Of a stretch of 64,000 bases of DNA, positions 49,515-59,202 are shown in pieces. The notes under the pieces were generated by a model. That model searched no databases. It was given only the letters and a program-made list of their open reading frames with translations, and had not been told where the DNA came from. Positions within the stretch are counted from its first letter, which is position 1. Each line of letters starts with the position of its first letter. Position numbers and translations under genes: made by a program. Source of the DNA: Salinicola lusitanus (GTDB taxonomy: Bacteria; Pseudomonadota; Gammaproteobacteria; Pseudomonadales; Halomonadaceae); contig NZ_PZJM01000009.1 of NCBI RefSeq assembly GCF_003206045.1, forward strand, positions 1 to 64,000, written 5' to 3'.

Positions 49515-50393
49515 CTATGGCTGAATTCGCTCGCCAGCGGCCAGCCATTGATCGACCTGGTCCCGGTTCTCTTCGAGCCAGGCCCGTGCTCCAGCCACCG
49601 GGTCGCCTCGAGATTCGATCTCCGACATCAGCGTGCCGAGGCTTTGGTCGCTCATGTGCCAGGCATCGAGCACCGCGGTCAGCCAGGGGTCGTCCTCGGC
49701 GAAGCCCTGACGCGAGAACCAGTAGATGGTATCGCCGTCTCCATAGACGTTTTGCGGGTCTGCCAGATACTTCAGATCGTAGTCGGCAAACGCCCAGTGC
49801 GGATTCCACAGCGTCACCACGATCGGCGTTTCGTCCCGATAGGCGCTGTCGAGCGCGGACATCATTGCCGGTTCCGAGCTGTTGACCTGCGCCAGCGGTA
49901 GATCGTAGGTCTCGATGGCCTCGTCGGTCATCCCGGCGATGGCGGAACCCGGATCGATACCCAGGATCGTGGGACTCCCCTGATATTCGAACTCGTCAGC
50001 GTGTTTTGCCAGCTCCGGAATGGTGTCGATATCGACGTAGCTCGGCACGACCAGGCCCAGTCCGGTCTTGTCGTACCAGGCAGCGTGAACCTCGAGCGTG
50101 TCCTTGTACGGTGCGAGAAACTCCTTGTCGGTATGCGGCAGCCATATCTCCAGCGACAGGTCGATGTCAGCGGCGGCCATCCCAGCGTAAAGCGCGCTCT
50201 TGCCGACGGCTGACAGCTCGACGTCGTAGCCGTGGTTCTCCAGCACCAGCTTCCACAGGTTGGCGACAGCGACGTTCTCCGCCCAGTTGTTGGTGCCGAT
50301 GGTCAGTCTCTTTTCCTGCGCTAAGGCGTGAATCGGTGAGAGGGACACCGCAGTGAACACCGTGGCTGCCAACGGACAAAGCATCTTTCTCAT
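49515..50393 (-). CDS. Orphan glycine betaine/choline-type ABC binding protein (OpuAC family)
   Basis: A 292-aa periplasmic binding protein with signal peptide MRKMLCPLAATVFTAVSLSPIHALA. The mature part reads KRLTIGTNNWAENVAVANLWKLVLENHGYDVEL, SLEIWLPHTDKEFLAPY and TLWNPHWAFADYDLKYL, giving several aromatic residues of the kind that cage quaternary amines in ProX/OpuAC proteins. No permease or ATPase gene is adjacent, so it must use a transporter encoded elsewhere or be a sensor component. It is transcribed on its own, divergent from glpD. Confidence 0.87.
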   Translation of the reverse strand: MRKMLCPLAATVFTAVSLSPIHALAQEKRLTIGTNNWAENVAVANLWKLVLENHGYDVELSAVGKSALYAGMAAADIDLSLEIWLPHTDKEFLAPYKDTLEVHAAWYDKTGLGLVVPSYVDIDTIPELAKHADEFEYQGSPTILGIDPGSAIAGMTDEAIETYDLPLAQVNSSEPAMMSALDSAYRDETPIVVTLWNPHWAFADYDLKYLADPQNVYGDGDTIYWFSRQGFAEDDPWLTAVLDAWHMSDQSLGTLMSEIESRGDPVAGARAWLEENRDQVDQWLAAGERIQP

Positions 50394-50761
50394 AACTGGA
50401 AACCTCTGTTTTTATGTCATTCAAGAAAAAATCGTTATGAGTATCGCTTAAAGCGCATGATCTTTCAGCTTTGGATCTGCGCTTTAGCACCCGGCTGACC
50501 TTCAAGTTTCAGAAGGAGGCGGCACCCCAAACGGGCCGCCATGTTCCGATACGAAACGCAAATATTCGTAAATCGTGTTTCAAACATTCATTGACGAACA
50601 TTGCTGGTCGCGGCAATACAAGACACATTTATTTGATTTATCTTTATATTTTCAGACCCGCATCCGGGGATGTCGGATCGTCTACGACTTTCTGCCTAGT
50701 TCATAATGTTCGATTTCGCGCCACAATGATCTAAACCGAACACACATGAGCAGATCCGAAC
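50394..50761. other. Divergent regulatory gap upstream of glpD
   Basis: No convincing gene lies in these 368 bases. They contain a GC hairpin (GGCGGC 50518-50523 with GCCGCC 50535-50540) and then an AT-rich stretch (50560-50700). Half-sites resembling the GlpR operator are seen: CGAACAT (50595-50601) and ATGTTCG (50707-50713), the latter 49 bases before glpD. No glpR gene is in the window. Promoters of the binding-protein gene and of glpD must lie here. Confidence 0.5.
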
Positions 50762-52276
50762 ATGGCCAACGAAAGCTACGATCTGATTGTCATCGGCGGC
50801 GGCATCAACGGCGCCGGCATCGCTCGGGATGCCGTGGGCCGCGGCCTTTCGGTGCTGCTGGTCGAGGCCGATGATCTCGCCAGCCATACCTCGTCGGCCT
50901 CCACCAAGTTGATTCACGGCGGCCTGCGCTATCTGGAGCAGTACGAGTTCAAGCTCGTGGCCAAGGCGCTATCCGAGCGGGAAGTCCTGCTCAAGATGGC
51001 GCCCCATATCATCTGGCCGATGCGCTTCGTGCTCCCCCATCAGAAGCGCCTGCGCCCGGCGTGGATGATCCGTATCGGACTGTTTCTCTATGACCATCTC
51101 GGCGGGAAACAGACCCTGGCAAACTCCCACGGCATCAAGTTCGCCGACCATCCGGCCGGGGTGCCGTTGAAAGCGGCGTTCACCAAGGGCTTCGCCTATT
51201 CGGATGCCTGGGTCCAGGATGCCCGCCTGGTGGTGCTCAACTGCATGGACGCGGCCGCTCGCGGCGCGCGGATCATGACCCGCACCCGGGCCGAGACGGC
51301 GACACGCAGCGCCGACGGTTGGCAGGTGACGCTCAAGACGAGCGACGGCGAGACCAGCGAGGTGCACGCGCGCGGGCTGGTCAACGCGGCAGGCCCCTGG
51401 GCGGTTCGCTTCCTGGACGATATCGCCGCCCAGAACCACCCCTACTCGCTGCGTCTGATCAAGGGCAGCCACATCGTGGTCGAGCGCCTGTTCGACCACG
51501 ACTACGCCTATATCTTCCAGCAGCCGGATGGCCGCATCGTCTTCGCCATTCCCTACGAGCGCGACTTCACCCTGGTCGGCACGACCGATGTCGAACACTC
51601 GGGGGCGCCGGGCAAGGTGGCGATCGAGCCGGACGAAATCGCCTACCTCTGCGAGGCCATCAACCGCTACTTCGAGCGCTCGATCAGTGCCGACGACGTG
51701 GTCTGGAGCTACTCCGGCGTGCGCCCGCTACTCGACGATCACGAGGACAACGCCAGCGAGATCACCCGCGACTACCGCATCCAGCTCGACACGGCGGGTG
51801 GCGCGCCACTGCTCAACGTCTTCGGCGGCAAGCTGACGACCTATCGACGCCTGGCCGAGGATGCCGTCGACCAGCTGGCGCCGACGCTCGGCCGGCATGA
51901 GAAGTCCTGGACCCACGACGGTCATCCGCTGCCCGGCGGCGATGACGCCAATCCCCAGCAGCTCGTCGCGGCGCTGCAGACCCGCTACCCCTTCGTGCCC
52001 TCGTCGATGGCGACGCGTCTGGTGTTCAACTACGGCACCCGAGCGCTGACGATCCTGGGCAAGGCCGAGCGTCTGACCGATCTCGGCGAACACTTCGGCG
52101 CCGATCTCCACGCCGCCGAGGTCGATTACCTGTGCGCGCACGAATGGGCCCGGACCGCGGAAGACATCCTCTGGCGTCGCTCCAAGCTCGGCCTGCGTCT
52201 CGACCAGCGCGAGCAGCGCCGGCTCGCCGATTACCTGGGCTGCCCGTCTCTGGCAGCGACGGAGGAGAAAACCTAG
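50762..52276 (+). CDS. glpD: Aerobic glycerol-3-phosphate dehydrogenase
   Basis: Membrane-associated FAD enzyme oxidising G3P to dihydroxyacetone phosphate and passing electrons to quinone. The dinucleotide motif is DLIVIGGGINGAGIARDAVG, with STKLIHGGLRYLEQYEF, VNAAGPWAVRFLDD, GSHIVVERLF and LNVFGGKLTTYRRLAEDAVD following. It is 504 aa, the usual length. It is first of glpD-glpF-glpK and receives G3P both from GlpK and from the Ugp importer encoded nearby. Confidence 0.97.
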   Translation: MANESYDLIVIGGGINGAGIARDAVGRGLSVLLVEADDLASHTSSASTKLIHGGLRYLEQYEFKLVAKALSEREVLLKMAPHIIWPMRFVLPHQKRLRPAWMIRIGLFLYDHLGGKQTLANSHGIKFADHPAGVPLKAAFTKGFAYSDAWVQDARLVVLNCMDAAARGARIMTRTRAETATRSADGWQVTLKTSDGETSEVHARGLVNAAGPWAVRFLDDIAAQNHPYSLRLIKGSHIVVERLFDHDYAYIFQQPDGRIVFAIPYERDFTLVGTTDVEHSGAPGKVAIEPDEIAYLCEAINRYFERSISADDVVWSYSGVRPLLDDHEDNASEITRDYRIQLDTAGGAPLLNVFGGKLTTYRRLAEDAVDQLAPTLGRHEKSWTHDGHPLPGGDDANPQQLVAALQTRYPFVPSSMATRLVFNYGTRALTILGKAERLTDLGEHFGADLHAAEVDYLCAHEWARTAEDILWRRSKLGLRLDQREQRRLADYLGCPSLAATEEKT

Positions 52277-52376
52277 CCGACGAACGCACCACGCCTCGAC
52301 AGCCGATCGAGCCATCGACGTGACGCAGGCCACCGGGGCCATGCCGGCCGGAACATCACTGACAGTAAGGAAGACC

Positions 52377-53105
52377 ATGGGAGTCATAGAAACGATAGTG
52401 CTGCATGAGATCGCCGGTACGGCCTGCATGACGCTGCTCGGCTGCGGCGTGGTCGCCAACGTTCTGCTCAAGAAGACCGGCGGTCACAATGGCGGCCCGC
52501 TGCTGATCTTCTTCGGCTGGGGACTCGCGGTCTACTGCGGCGTGTGGATCGCGTTCGATACCGGCGCTCATCTCAATCCGGCCATCACGCTCGCGCTGTG
52601 GCTGGGGCCGGCCACCGAGTACGCGGACGGCATTCCCATCACCCTGAACAATACGCTGGCCTACTTCACTGGCGAGTTCGTGGGTGCCTGGCTGGGTGCG
52701 GTGCTCTGCTACCTTTGTTACAAGAAGCAGTACGACGATACCGAGGACGCCACCACCATCCTGGCCACCTTTTCGACCATTCCCACGATCCGGTCGCGTT
52801 TCTGGAACTGCGTGACCGAAGCCATCGGGACCTTCGTGCTGGTGTTCGTCATCATCATGTTCGGCCACACGCCCAACGGCCTGGGGCCACTGGCCGTGGC
52901 ACTGCTGGTGGTCGCCATCGGCGCCTCGCTGGGCGGGCCCACGGGCTACGCGATCAACCCCGCCCGGGACATGGGGCCGCGTTTGGCCCACGCCATGTTG
53001 CCGATCCGGAGCAAGGGTTCCAACGACTGGGGTTACGCCTGGGTGCCGTTCGTCGGCCCGATCATCGGCAGCAGCCTCGCGGCACTCGCTGCCACGGTCT
53101 ATTGA
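52377..53105 (+). CDS. glpF: Glycerol uptake facilitator (aquaglyceroporin)
   Basis: MIP-family channel for glycerol, 242 aa with six hydrophobic spans and two half-helices. Both NPA boxes are intact: AHLNPAITLALW and GYAINPARDMGPRL, the Asp after the second (RD) marking the glycerol-conducting subgroup. AAGGAAG precedes the ATG; an upstream in-frame start adds 19 non-conserved residues. It is followed 70 bases later by glpK. Confidence 0.96.
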   Translation: MGVIETIVLHEIAGTACMTLLGCGVVANVLLKKTGGHNGGPLLIFFGWGLAVYCGVWIAFDTGAHLNPAITLALWLGPATEYADGIPITLNNTLAYFTGEFVGAWLGAVLCYLCYKKQYDDTEDATTILATFSTIPTIRSRFWNCVTEAIGTFVLVFVIIMFGHTPNGLGPLAVALLVVAIGASLGGPTGYAINPARDMGPRLAHAMLPIRSKGSNDWGYAWVPFVGPIIGSSLAALAATVY

Positions 53106-53169
53106 GCGGCAGCGGGCGATTCAGAGACACGTCGACTCCTCATTCAGGACTCACCATTCAGAAGGATAG

Positions 53170-54681
<1,512 letters not shown>

Positions 54682-54720
54682 GCACGTTCGCATCCCGCGA
54701 CGCCGCCTTGCGAAACACCA

Positions 54721-54756
54721 GGCCCGAGCCCCACGTCGTTGAGGCTCGGGCCTTTT
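54721..54756 (+). terminator. Intrinsic terminator after glpK
   Basis: GGCCCGAGCC pairs with GGCTCGGGCC (10 bp, loop of 12) and is followed by TTTT. It lies 40 bases after the glpK stop. Confidence 0.88.
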
Positions 54757-54854
54757 AGGTCAAGCTCGTCGCCTTCCCGTACATCGTGGCGAAGCGCCAG
54801 CCTCGAGCATCCGCCATCCCCCTTCGGCACGCCACCGGCGGTGCGGGCACACGC

Positions 54855-56627
54855 TCAGCTTCTGGACATCAGTGGTCCTGGATTGGCGAGATAGCTCTCT
54901 CGGATCTTGCGCACGGACCAGAACGTCAATGCCGCTACCGTCCCCGTGGGGTTGTGCATCATGTTCTGCGGGAAGTTGCTCGCCCCCATCACGAACAGGT
55001 TGTGCGCATCCCAGTGTTGCAGGTAGCGGTTGACCACCGAGGTTTGCGGATCGGTGCCCATCACTGCGCCACCGGTAAGGTGGGTGGATTGATAGTGGGA
55101 TGGGTCGAACTGATCGCCGACCTTGTGGAAGCTTTCGGTGTGATAGTCCGGCCCCAGCTCGTCGACGATCTCGCGAATCCGATCGGCCATGAACATGGTC
55201 ATGCGCATGTCGTTCTCTTTCCAGTCGTAGGTCATGCGCAACAGCGGATCGCCATGGGGGTCCCGATAGTTGGGATCGAGATCCAGATAGCAGTCGCGAT
55301 AGGCCATGTTGGAACCCGTGGTGCCGATCATCATGTGATGACCATATTCGCGCTGGGCATTGCGCTTCCACTCGCTGCCCCAACTCGGAGAGCCTGGTGG
55401 GACCCGGGTACCCCCGATGGCACCACCTGGCCCCTGGGTCGTGTAGATGTACGAACCACCGATGAAGCCGTGCTGCTCGGTGTCGAAGGCGTCTGGGGCG
55501 AAGTCATCGATCACCTGACCGCTCCCACCCGCGCTGATGAACGGGTTGAACTGGTGCCGTTCGAAATACATGTCGACCGAACCGGTGATCTGATAGGTGA
55601 AGTTACGACCTACCACACCGGTATTGCTAATCGGGTCGTACGGCTGTCCGATGCCGGAGAGCAGCAACAGGCGCACGTTGGAAAGCGTGAACGAGCACAG
55701 GAAAACCATCTTCGCCGGCTGGAACACCTCGTTGCCATCGCCATCGATATAGGTCACGCCGGTGACGGTCTGGCCATCGCCGGCCTTGTTGATCCGGCGT
55801 ACATCGCACTGAGTGCGATAGCTGAAATTATCACGCCGCTTGAGCGCGTCCAGCACACAGGTCTGCGGCGACGCCTTGGAATAATTGAGGCAACCGTAAT
55901 TGCTGCAGAAACCGCAGAAGTTACAGGGCCCCAACTGCATGCCATAGGGGTTGGTGTACGCCTGGGAGACGTTCGCCGAGGGATACGGGTATGGGTGCCA
56001 GCCCAGAGACTGGGTCGCCTCGGTGAACAGGGTATCGGTCAGCGTGCGCGGTAACGGCGGCAGCGGAAAGGGGTTGCTGCGCGGCCCCTCGAAGGGGTTA
56101 CCACCGTCGATGATCTCGCCGTTGAGGTTGCCTGCCTGGCCGGAAAGGCCGGCGATACGTTCGAAGAGGTCAAAGTGCGGCTCGAGCTCGTCGTAGGTAA
56201 CGCCATAGTCCTGCATCACCATGTTTTCCGGCAGGAACCCCGGTGAAAAGGTAGCGTCGGCAAAGCTCTTCATGGAGAGTTCGGTCGGCGTCGCGCGGTA
56301 GAGCACACCGGTCCAGTGGGCACCGCAGCCACCCACGCCATTACCGGGATGGAAGGTGGTCCATTGGCGCTGCGGCAGCGCCGTTTCGCCACCGTTGCGA
56401 CGAATGGTGACGCCGTCTGTCCGCGGGCTCTGCATCATGCCCAGGCGCACGCCGTACTTCAGTTCGTCGGCGGGCTTGGGATAGAGAAAATCTTCCTTGG
56501 TACGATCGGCGCCGCGTTCGAGGGCAACGACATCGAGGCCGGCGTCGGTCATCTCCATGCCGATCAGCGACCCGGTCCATCCGAGCCCGATGATCACGAC
56601 ATCGACTGGCTGTTTGTTGATGGGCAC
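54855..56627 (-). CDS. GMC-family flavoprotein, large subunit of a membrane-bound gluconate 2-dehydrogenase-like complex
   Basis: FAD-dependent catalytic subunit, 590 aa. The N-terminal dinucleotide motif is VDVVIIGLGWTGSLIGMEM; later GMC elements include GVGGCGAHWTGVLY, HQFNPFISAGGSGQVIDD and the C-terminal HLTGGAVMGTDPQTSVVNRYLQ with the ASNFPQNMMHNPTGTVAAL segment. The start is GTG, with AGGAG inside the last codons of the cytochrome gene, so translation is coupled. With the two genes upstream it forms the three-subunit type that oxidises gluconate, 2-ketogluconate or polyols in the periplasm; the substrate is not decided by sequence. Confidence 0.9.
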   Translation of the reverse strand: MPINKQPVDVVIIGLGWTGSLIGMEMTDAGLDVVALERGADRTKEDFLYPKPADELKYGVRLGMMQSPRTDGVTIRRNGGETALPQRQWTTFHPGNGVGGCGAHWTGVLYRATPTELSMKSFADATFSPGFLPENMVMQDYGVTYDELEPHFDLFERIAGLSGQAGNLNGEIIDGGNPFEGPRSNPFPLPPLPRTLTDTLFTEATQSLGWHPYPYPSANVSQAYTNPYGMQLGPCNFCGFCSNYGCLNYSKASPQTCVLDALKRRDNFSYRTQCDVRRINKAGDGQTVTGVTYIDGDGNEVFQPAKMVFLCSFTLSNVRLLLLSGIGQPYDPISNTGVVGRNFTYQITGSVDMYFERHQFNPFISAGGSGQVIDDFAPDAFDTEQHGFIGGSYIYTTQGPGGAIGGTRVPPGSPSWGSEWKRNAQREYGHHMMIGTTGSNMAYRDCYLDLDPNYRDPHGDPLLRMTYDWKENDMRMTMFMADRIREIVDELGPDYHTESFHKVGDQFDPSHYQSTHLTGGAVMGTDPQTSVVNRYLQHWDAHNLFVMGASNFPQNMMHNPTGTVAALTFWSVRKIRESYLANPGPLMSRS

Positions 56628-56632
56628 GTTGG

Positions 56633-58000
56633 TTACTCCTGTTCGCTGGCGTTCGGCTCGGCGTAGACCGGGTCGGGTTGGCTGCTATGGGTCTCTTCGG
56701 GGTCGAGCTCGCTTCTCACGGCAGCGACCTGGTCGGCGGAAACGCCGGGGGCCTGGTTACCCCAGCCCTGCCGCAGGAAGGTCGCGAGATTGGCGACCTC
56801 TTCGTCGCTCATGCGCCAGGCGAAACCGGGCATCATCAAGCGCTCCGGGGCCTTGGGCGTCGAGGGAAGCTCAGCGCCAGCGAGGATGGTGTGGATCAGG
56901 CCGCTGGGATCGTCGGCATTGATCAGGGAGTTGCCGACCAGCGATGGGAATACACGAGGCGCACCCTTGCCATTGGCAAAGTGACAGGCATTGCAGCTAT
57001 TGAGATAGAGCTCGGCGCCCTCGGAGAGATCGGTCGCGCCAGTGAGCTGCTGCTCGGTGTCGCTATCGGCGGTGGCATCGAAGGCGTGCTGGGTATCGCT
57101 CTCGACCGATGGCAGCGTCTTGAGATAGGCCGCTATCGCTTGAAGATCGTCGTCGGACAGATGCGAGGTACTGTGCTCGATGACACTGGTCATCTCGCCG
57201 CCCACCGCGGCGTGGGCATTACGTCCCGTCGCCAGGTATTCGACGATCTCCTCCTCGCTCCAGTCGGAGATCCCCATGCCGGCGACACCGTCTCCACCAC
57301 GCAGGGCCGGGGCCAGCCAACCATTCAGATTGGCGCCGCTAAGAAAGTCGCTGTCGCTGTCGTCGAGCGCCTTGGATTGGTACGCAAGCCCGCGCGGCGT
57401 ATGGCAACTGCCGCAGTGACCCAGCCCCTCGACCAGATAGCGACCACGAGCCACCGGGTCTTCCCCACCGGGGGCAGTTGCCGTGGTCGGGTCATCGGTG
57501 AAGAACCAATCCCATAGAGCGATGCCCCAACGCTGATTGAAAGGGAAGCTCAGATCGGTTTTCGTCGGTTGCTCGGAGACCGGCTCGACGCCGTGCATGA
57601 AGTAGGCGTAGAGCGCATCGATATCCTCATCGGAGACTTTGGCGTAAGCCGGGTAAGGCATGGCCGGATACAGGTTGGCGCCATCGGCGCGCACACCCTG
57701 GCGCACCGCCGCGGCAAACTGATCGCGGCTGTAGTTGCCGATACCGTGGTCCTTGTCGGGGGTGATGTTGGTCGAATAAATCGCCCCAAACGGGCTGTCG
57801 ATCGCCAGCCCCCCGGCGAACGGCGTACCACCGGGTGCAGTGTGACAAGCGACGCAGTCACCCGCTCGGGCGAGATAGGCGCCCCGCTCGATCTGGGCGT
57901 CATCCGAACTGCCGTGCTCCTGGGCGACAGCAGGCAGCGCGACCGAGACGAGCCCCATCGCCAGCATGCCAACCGAGACCTGGCTCCATGAACGACTCAT
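56633..58000 (-). CDS. Triheme cytochrome c subunit of the dehydrogenase complex
   Basis: A 455-aa periplasmic electron-transfer subunit with a signal peptide (cleavage after ALPAVAQ near residue 27) and three haem sites: CVACH (residues 49-53), CGSCH (196-200) and CNACH (336-340). This is the cytochrome partner of GMC dehydrogenases of acetic acid bacteria and pseudomonads and passes electrons to ubiquinone. The start MSRSWSQVSV sits right before the signal peptide; the longer frame upstream lies inside the preceding gene. It ends 5 bases before the GMC start. Confidence 0.93.
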   Translation of the reverse strand: MSRSWSQVSVGMLAMGLVSVALPAVAQEHGSSDDAQIERGAYLARAGDCVACHTAPGGTPFAGGLAIDSPFGAIYSTNITPDKDHGIGNYSRDQFAAAVRQGVRADGANLYPAMPYPAYAKVSDEDIDALYAYFMHGVEPVSEQPTKTDLSFPFNQRWGIALWDWFFTDDPTTATAPGGEDPVARGRYLVEGLGHCGSCHTPRGLAYQSKALDDSDSDFLSGANLNGWLAPALRGGDGVAGMGISDWSEEEIVEYLATGRNAHAAVGGEMTSVIEHSTSHLSDDDLQAIAAYLKTLPSVESDTQHAFDATADSDTEQQLTGATDLSEGAELYLNSCNACHFANGKGAPRVFPSLVGNSLINADDPSGLIHTILAGAELPSTPKAPERLMMPGFAWRMSDEEVANLATFLRQGWGNQAPGVSADQVAAVRSELDPEETHSSQPDPVYAEPNASEQE

Positions 58001-58064
58001 GGGAGATTCCTTATCCTGAATGTGTCGGGAAACGCCGTGCTCTTCAACAGCGTCAGGTAGCGGC

Positions 58065-58802
58065 TCATCCCCGCTCGCCGGAAAGGCTGACCGGCCCAAG
58101 CGGATAGGGTCGATCGTACTGATCGACCCACTCGCGGAAACTGGCACGCGCGCCCGTGAAACCCAGCATCTTCCAGCCGCCCATGTGCTTGTTGCCGCCG
58201 TACTGCGGGTCGGCGAAATACCCTTCCTTGGTGTTCTTGAGCAGAAAGGAAAAGAACGTGGCGCTCGGCAGTTCGCGCCCCTGCTGCGGCGCGAAGTGAA
58301 TGTCACCGTTTTCCAGACCGCTCAGCACCTCGATCTGACGCTTGGCTTCCAGCTCGGGGAAGTCGGCCTGATAGGTGTCCTGGCAATACCTGCGGGTGGC
58401 AGCGATGCCGTAGCGATAGAGGTCCGCCGGGGTGAATGGCAGTTGGTAGCCGAACGCGGCTGGCGCCCCCTTCGGGAAAGGACCTTCCATGTACCAGTTA
58501 TCGGCGCTGCCGTATTCGCTCCCGAGCTGCAGGTCGAGAAAGATGGGGACGTTGGTGCCCAGAGCGCCGGCGCCGGTCTCGTCTTCAGGGATCAGCCGAT
58601 CGGTGGCCGCCAGGATGAACTGCCACTCCTCGGTGGAGAAAAAAGTCGGCGTGTAGTCATCGATATGCGGCGGTGCCTCATCGGCGCCCGCTGTCGCGAT
58701 CAGGCCAATGCCCGTTCCCATCGCAGGCAGCATCAGCAACGAGCCCTTCAGCAGGGCACGTCTATCGGGCTGGAAATCATTCTTCGGCATAATCTTGGCC
58801 AT
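58065..58802 (-). CDS. Gluconate 2-dehydrogenase subunit 3 family protein
   Basis: Small subunit of the GMC-cytochrome complex, 245 aa. The N-terminus has a Tat-type motif (DRRALLKGSLLMLPAMGTG), so the subunit is probably exported folded and carries the large subunit, which lacks its own signal, across the membrane. Family marks are FFSTEEWQFILAATDRLIPED and GWKMLGFTGARASFREWVDQY. It is first in the three-gene operon. Confidence 0.92.
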   Translation of the reverse strand: MAKIMPKNDFQPDRRALLKGSLLMLPAMGTGIGLIATAGADEAPPHIDDYTPTFFSTEEWQFILAATDRLIPEDETGAGALGTNVPIFLDLQLGSEYGSADNWYMEGPFPKGAPAAFGYQLPFTPADLYRYGIAATRRYCQDTYQADFPELEAKRQIEVLSGLENGDIHFAPQQGRELPSATFFSFLLKNTKEGYFADPQYGGNKHMGGWKMLGFTGARASFREWVDQYDRPYPLGPVSLSGERG

Positions 58803-59202
58803 CCTCGACTGTCACGGGAAGTCGGTATTATTACGCAACGTCACGCCCTTGGAGGCGTGAGCGATATCGGCCTGCAAGCCAGGCAGGTGTCGACCGTCAC
58901 CCACCCGAGGGCCCGAAGCGCCAGTTATCAATCGGGTTTCACAGCGATAAAGCGAGCTCTCATGCCGCTGTCAGGGCGACATGGACTCAAATCACAATGG
59001 CTGAACCAGCTCCGCCGAGCAAGTGGGCGTGTCAACGACGCCGCAGCCCAAGGTAATATAGCAACGTAATTATGGCACAAACGATAGCAGCCTACATACC
59101 GATGCCCATCAGGCCAAGACGCCACCGGTTGAAATCCGGATAATGGCCGGCATCCGCCCGGCCGACGCTCGGGCCACGCCATTCAGCAACCCGGTGCGCC
59201 CC
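58803..59202. other. 400-base divergent intergenic region
   Basis: No convincing gene is seen between the dehydrogenase operon and the ycaO-like gene. A short inverted repeat CACGCC / GGCGTG lies at 58841-58858. The part at 59040-59110 is relatively AT-rich and may carry the ycaO-like promoter. Short frames here lack ribosome sites and family resemblance. Confidence 0.5.

Noticed and set aside
50518-50540. GC hairpin upstream of glpD as a terminator
   Set aside because: It lies in a divergent promoter region with no gene ending before it and has no T tail.
59075-59091. TGGCAC-like sequence upstream of the OsmC-YcaO gene as a sigma-54 promoter
   Set aside because: The following GC dinucleotide is one base too far from the GG element, and no other RpoN features are seen.
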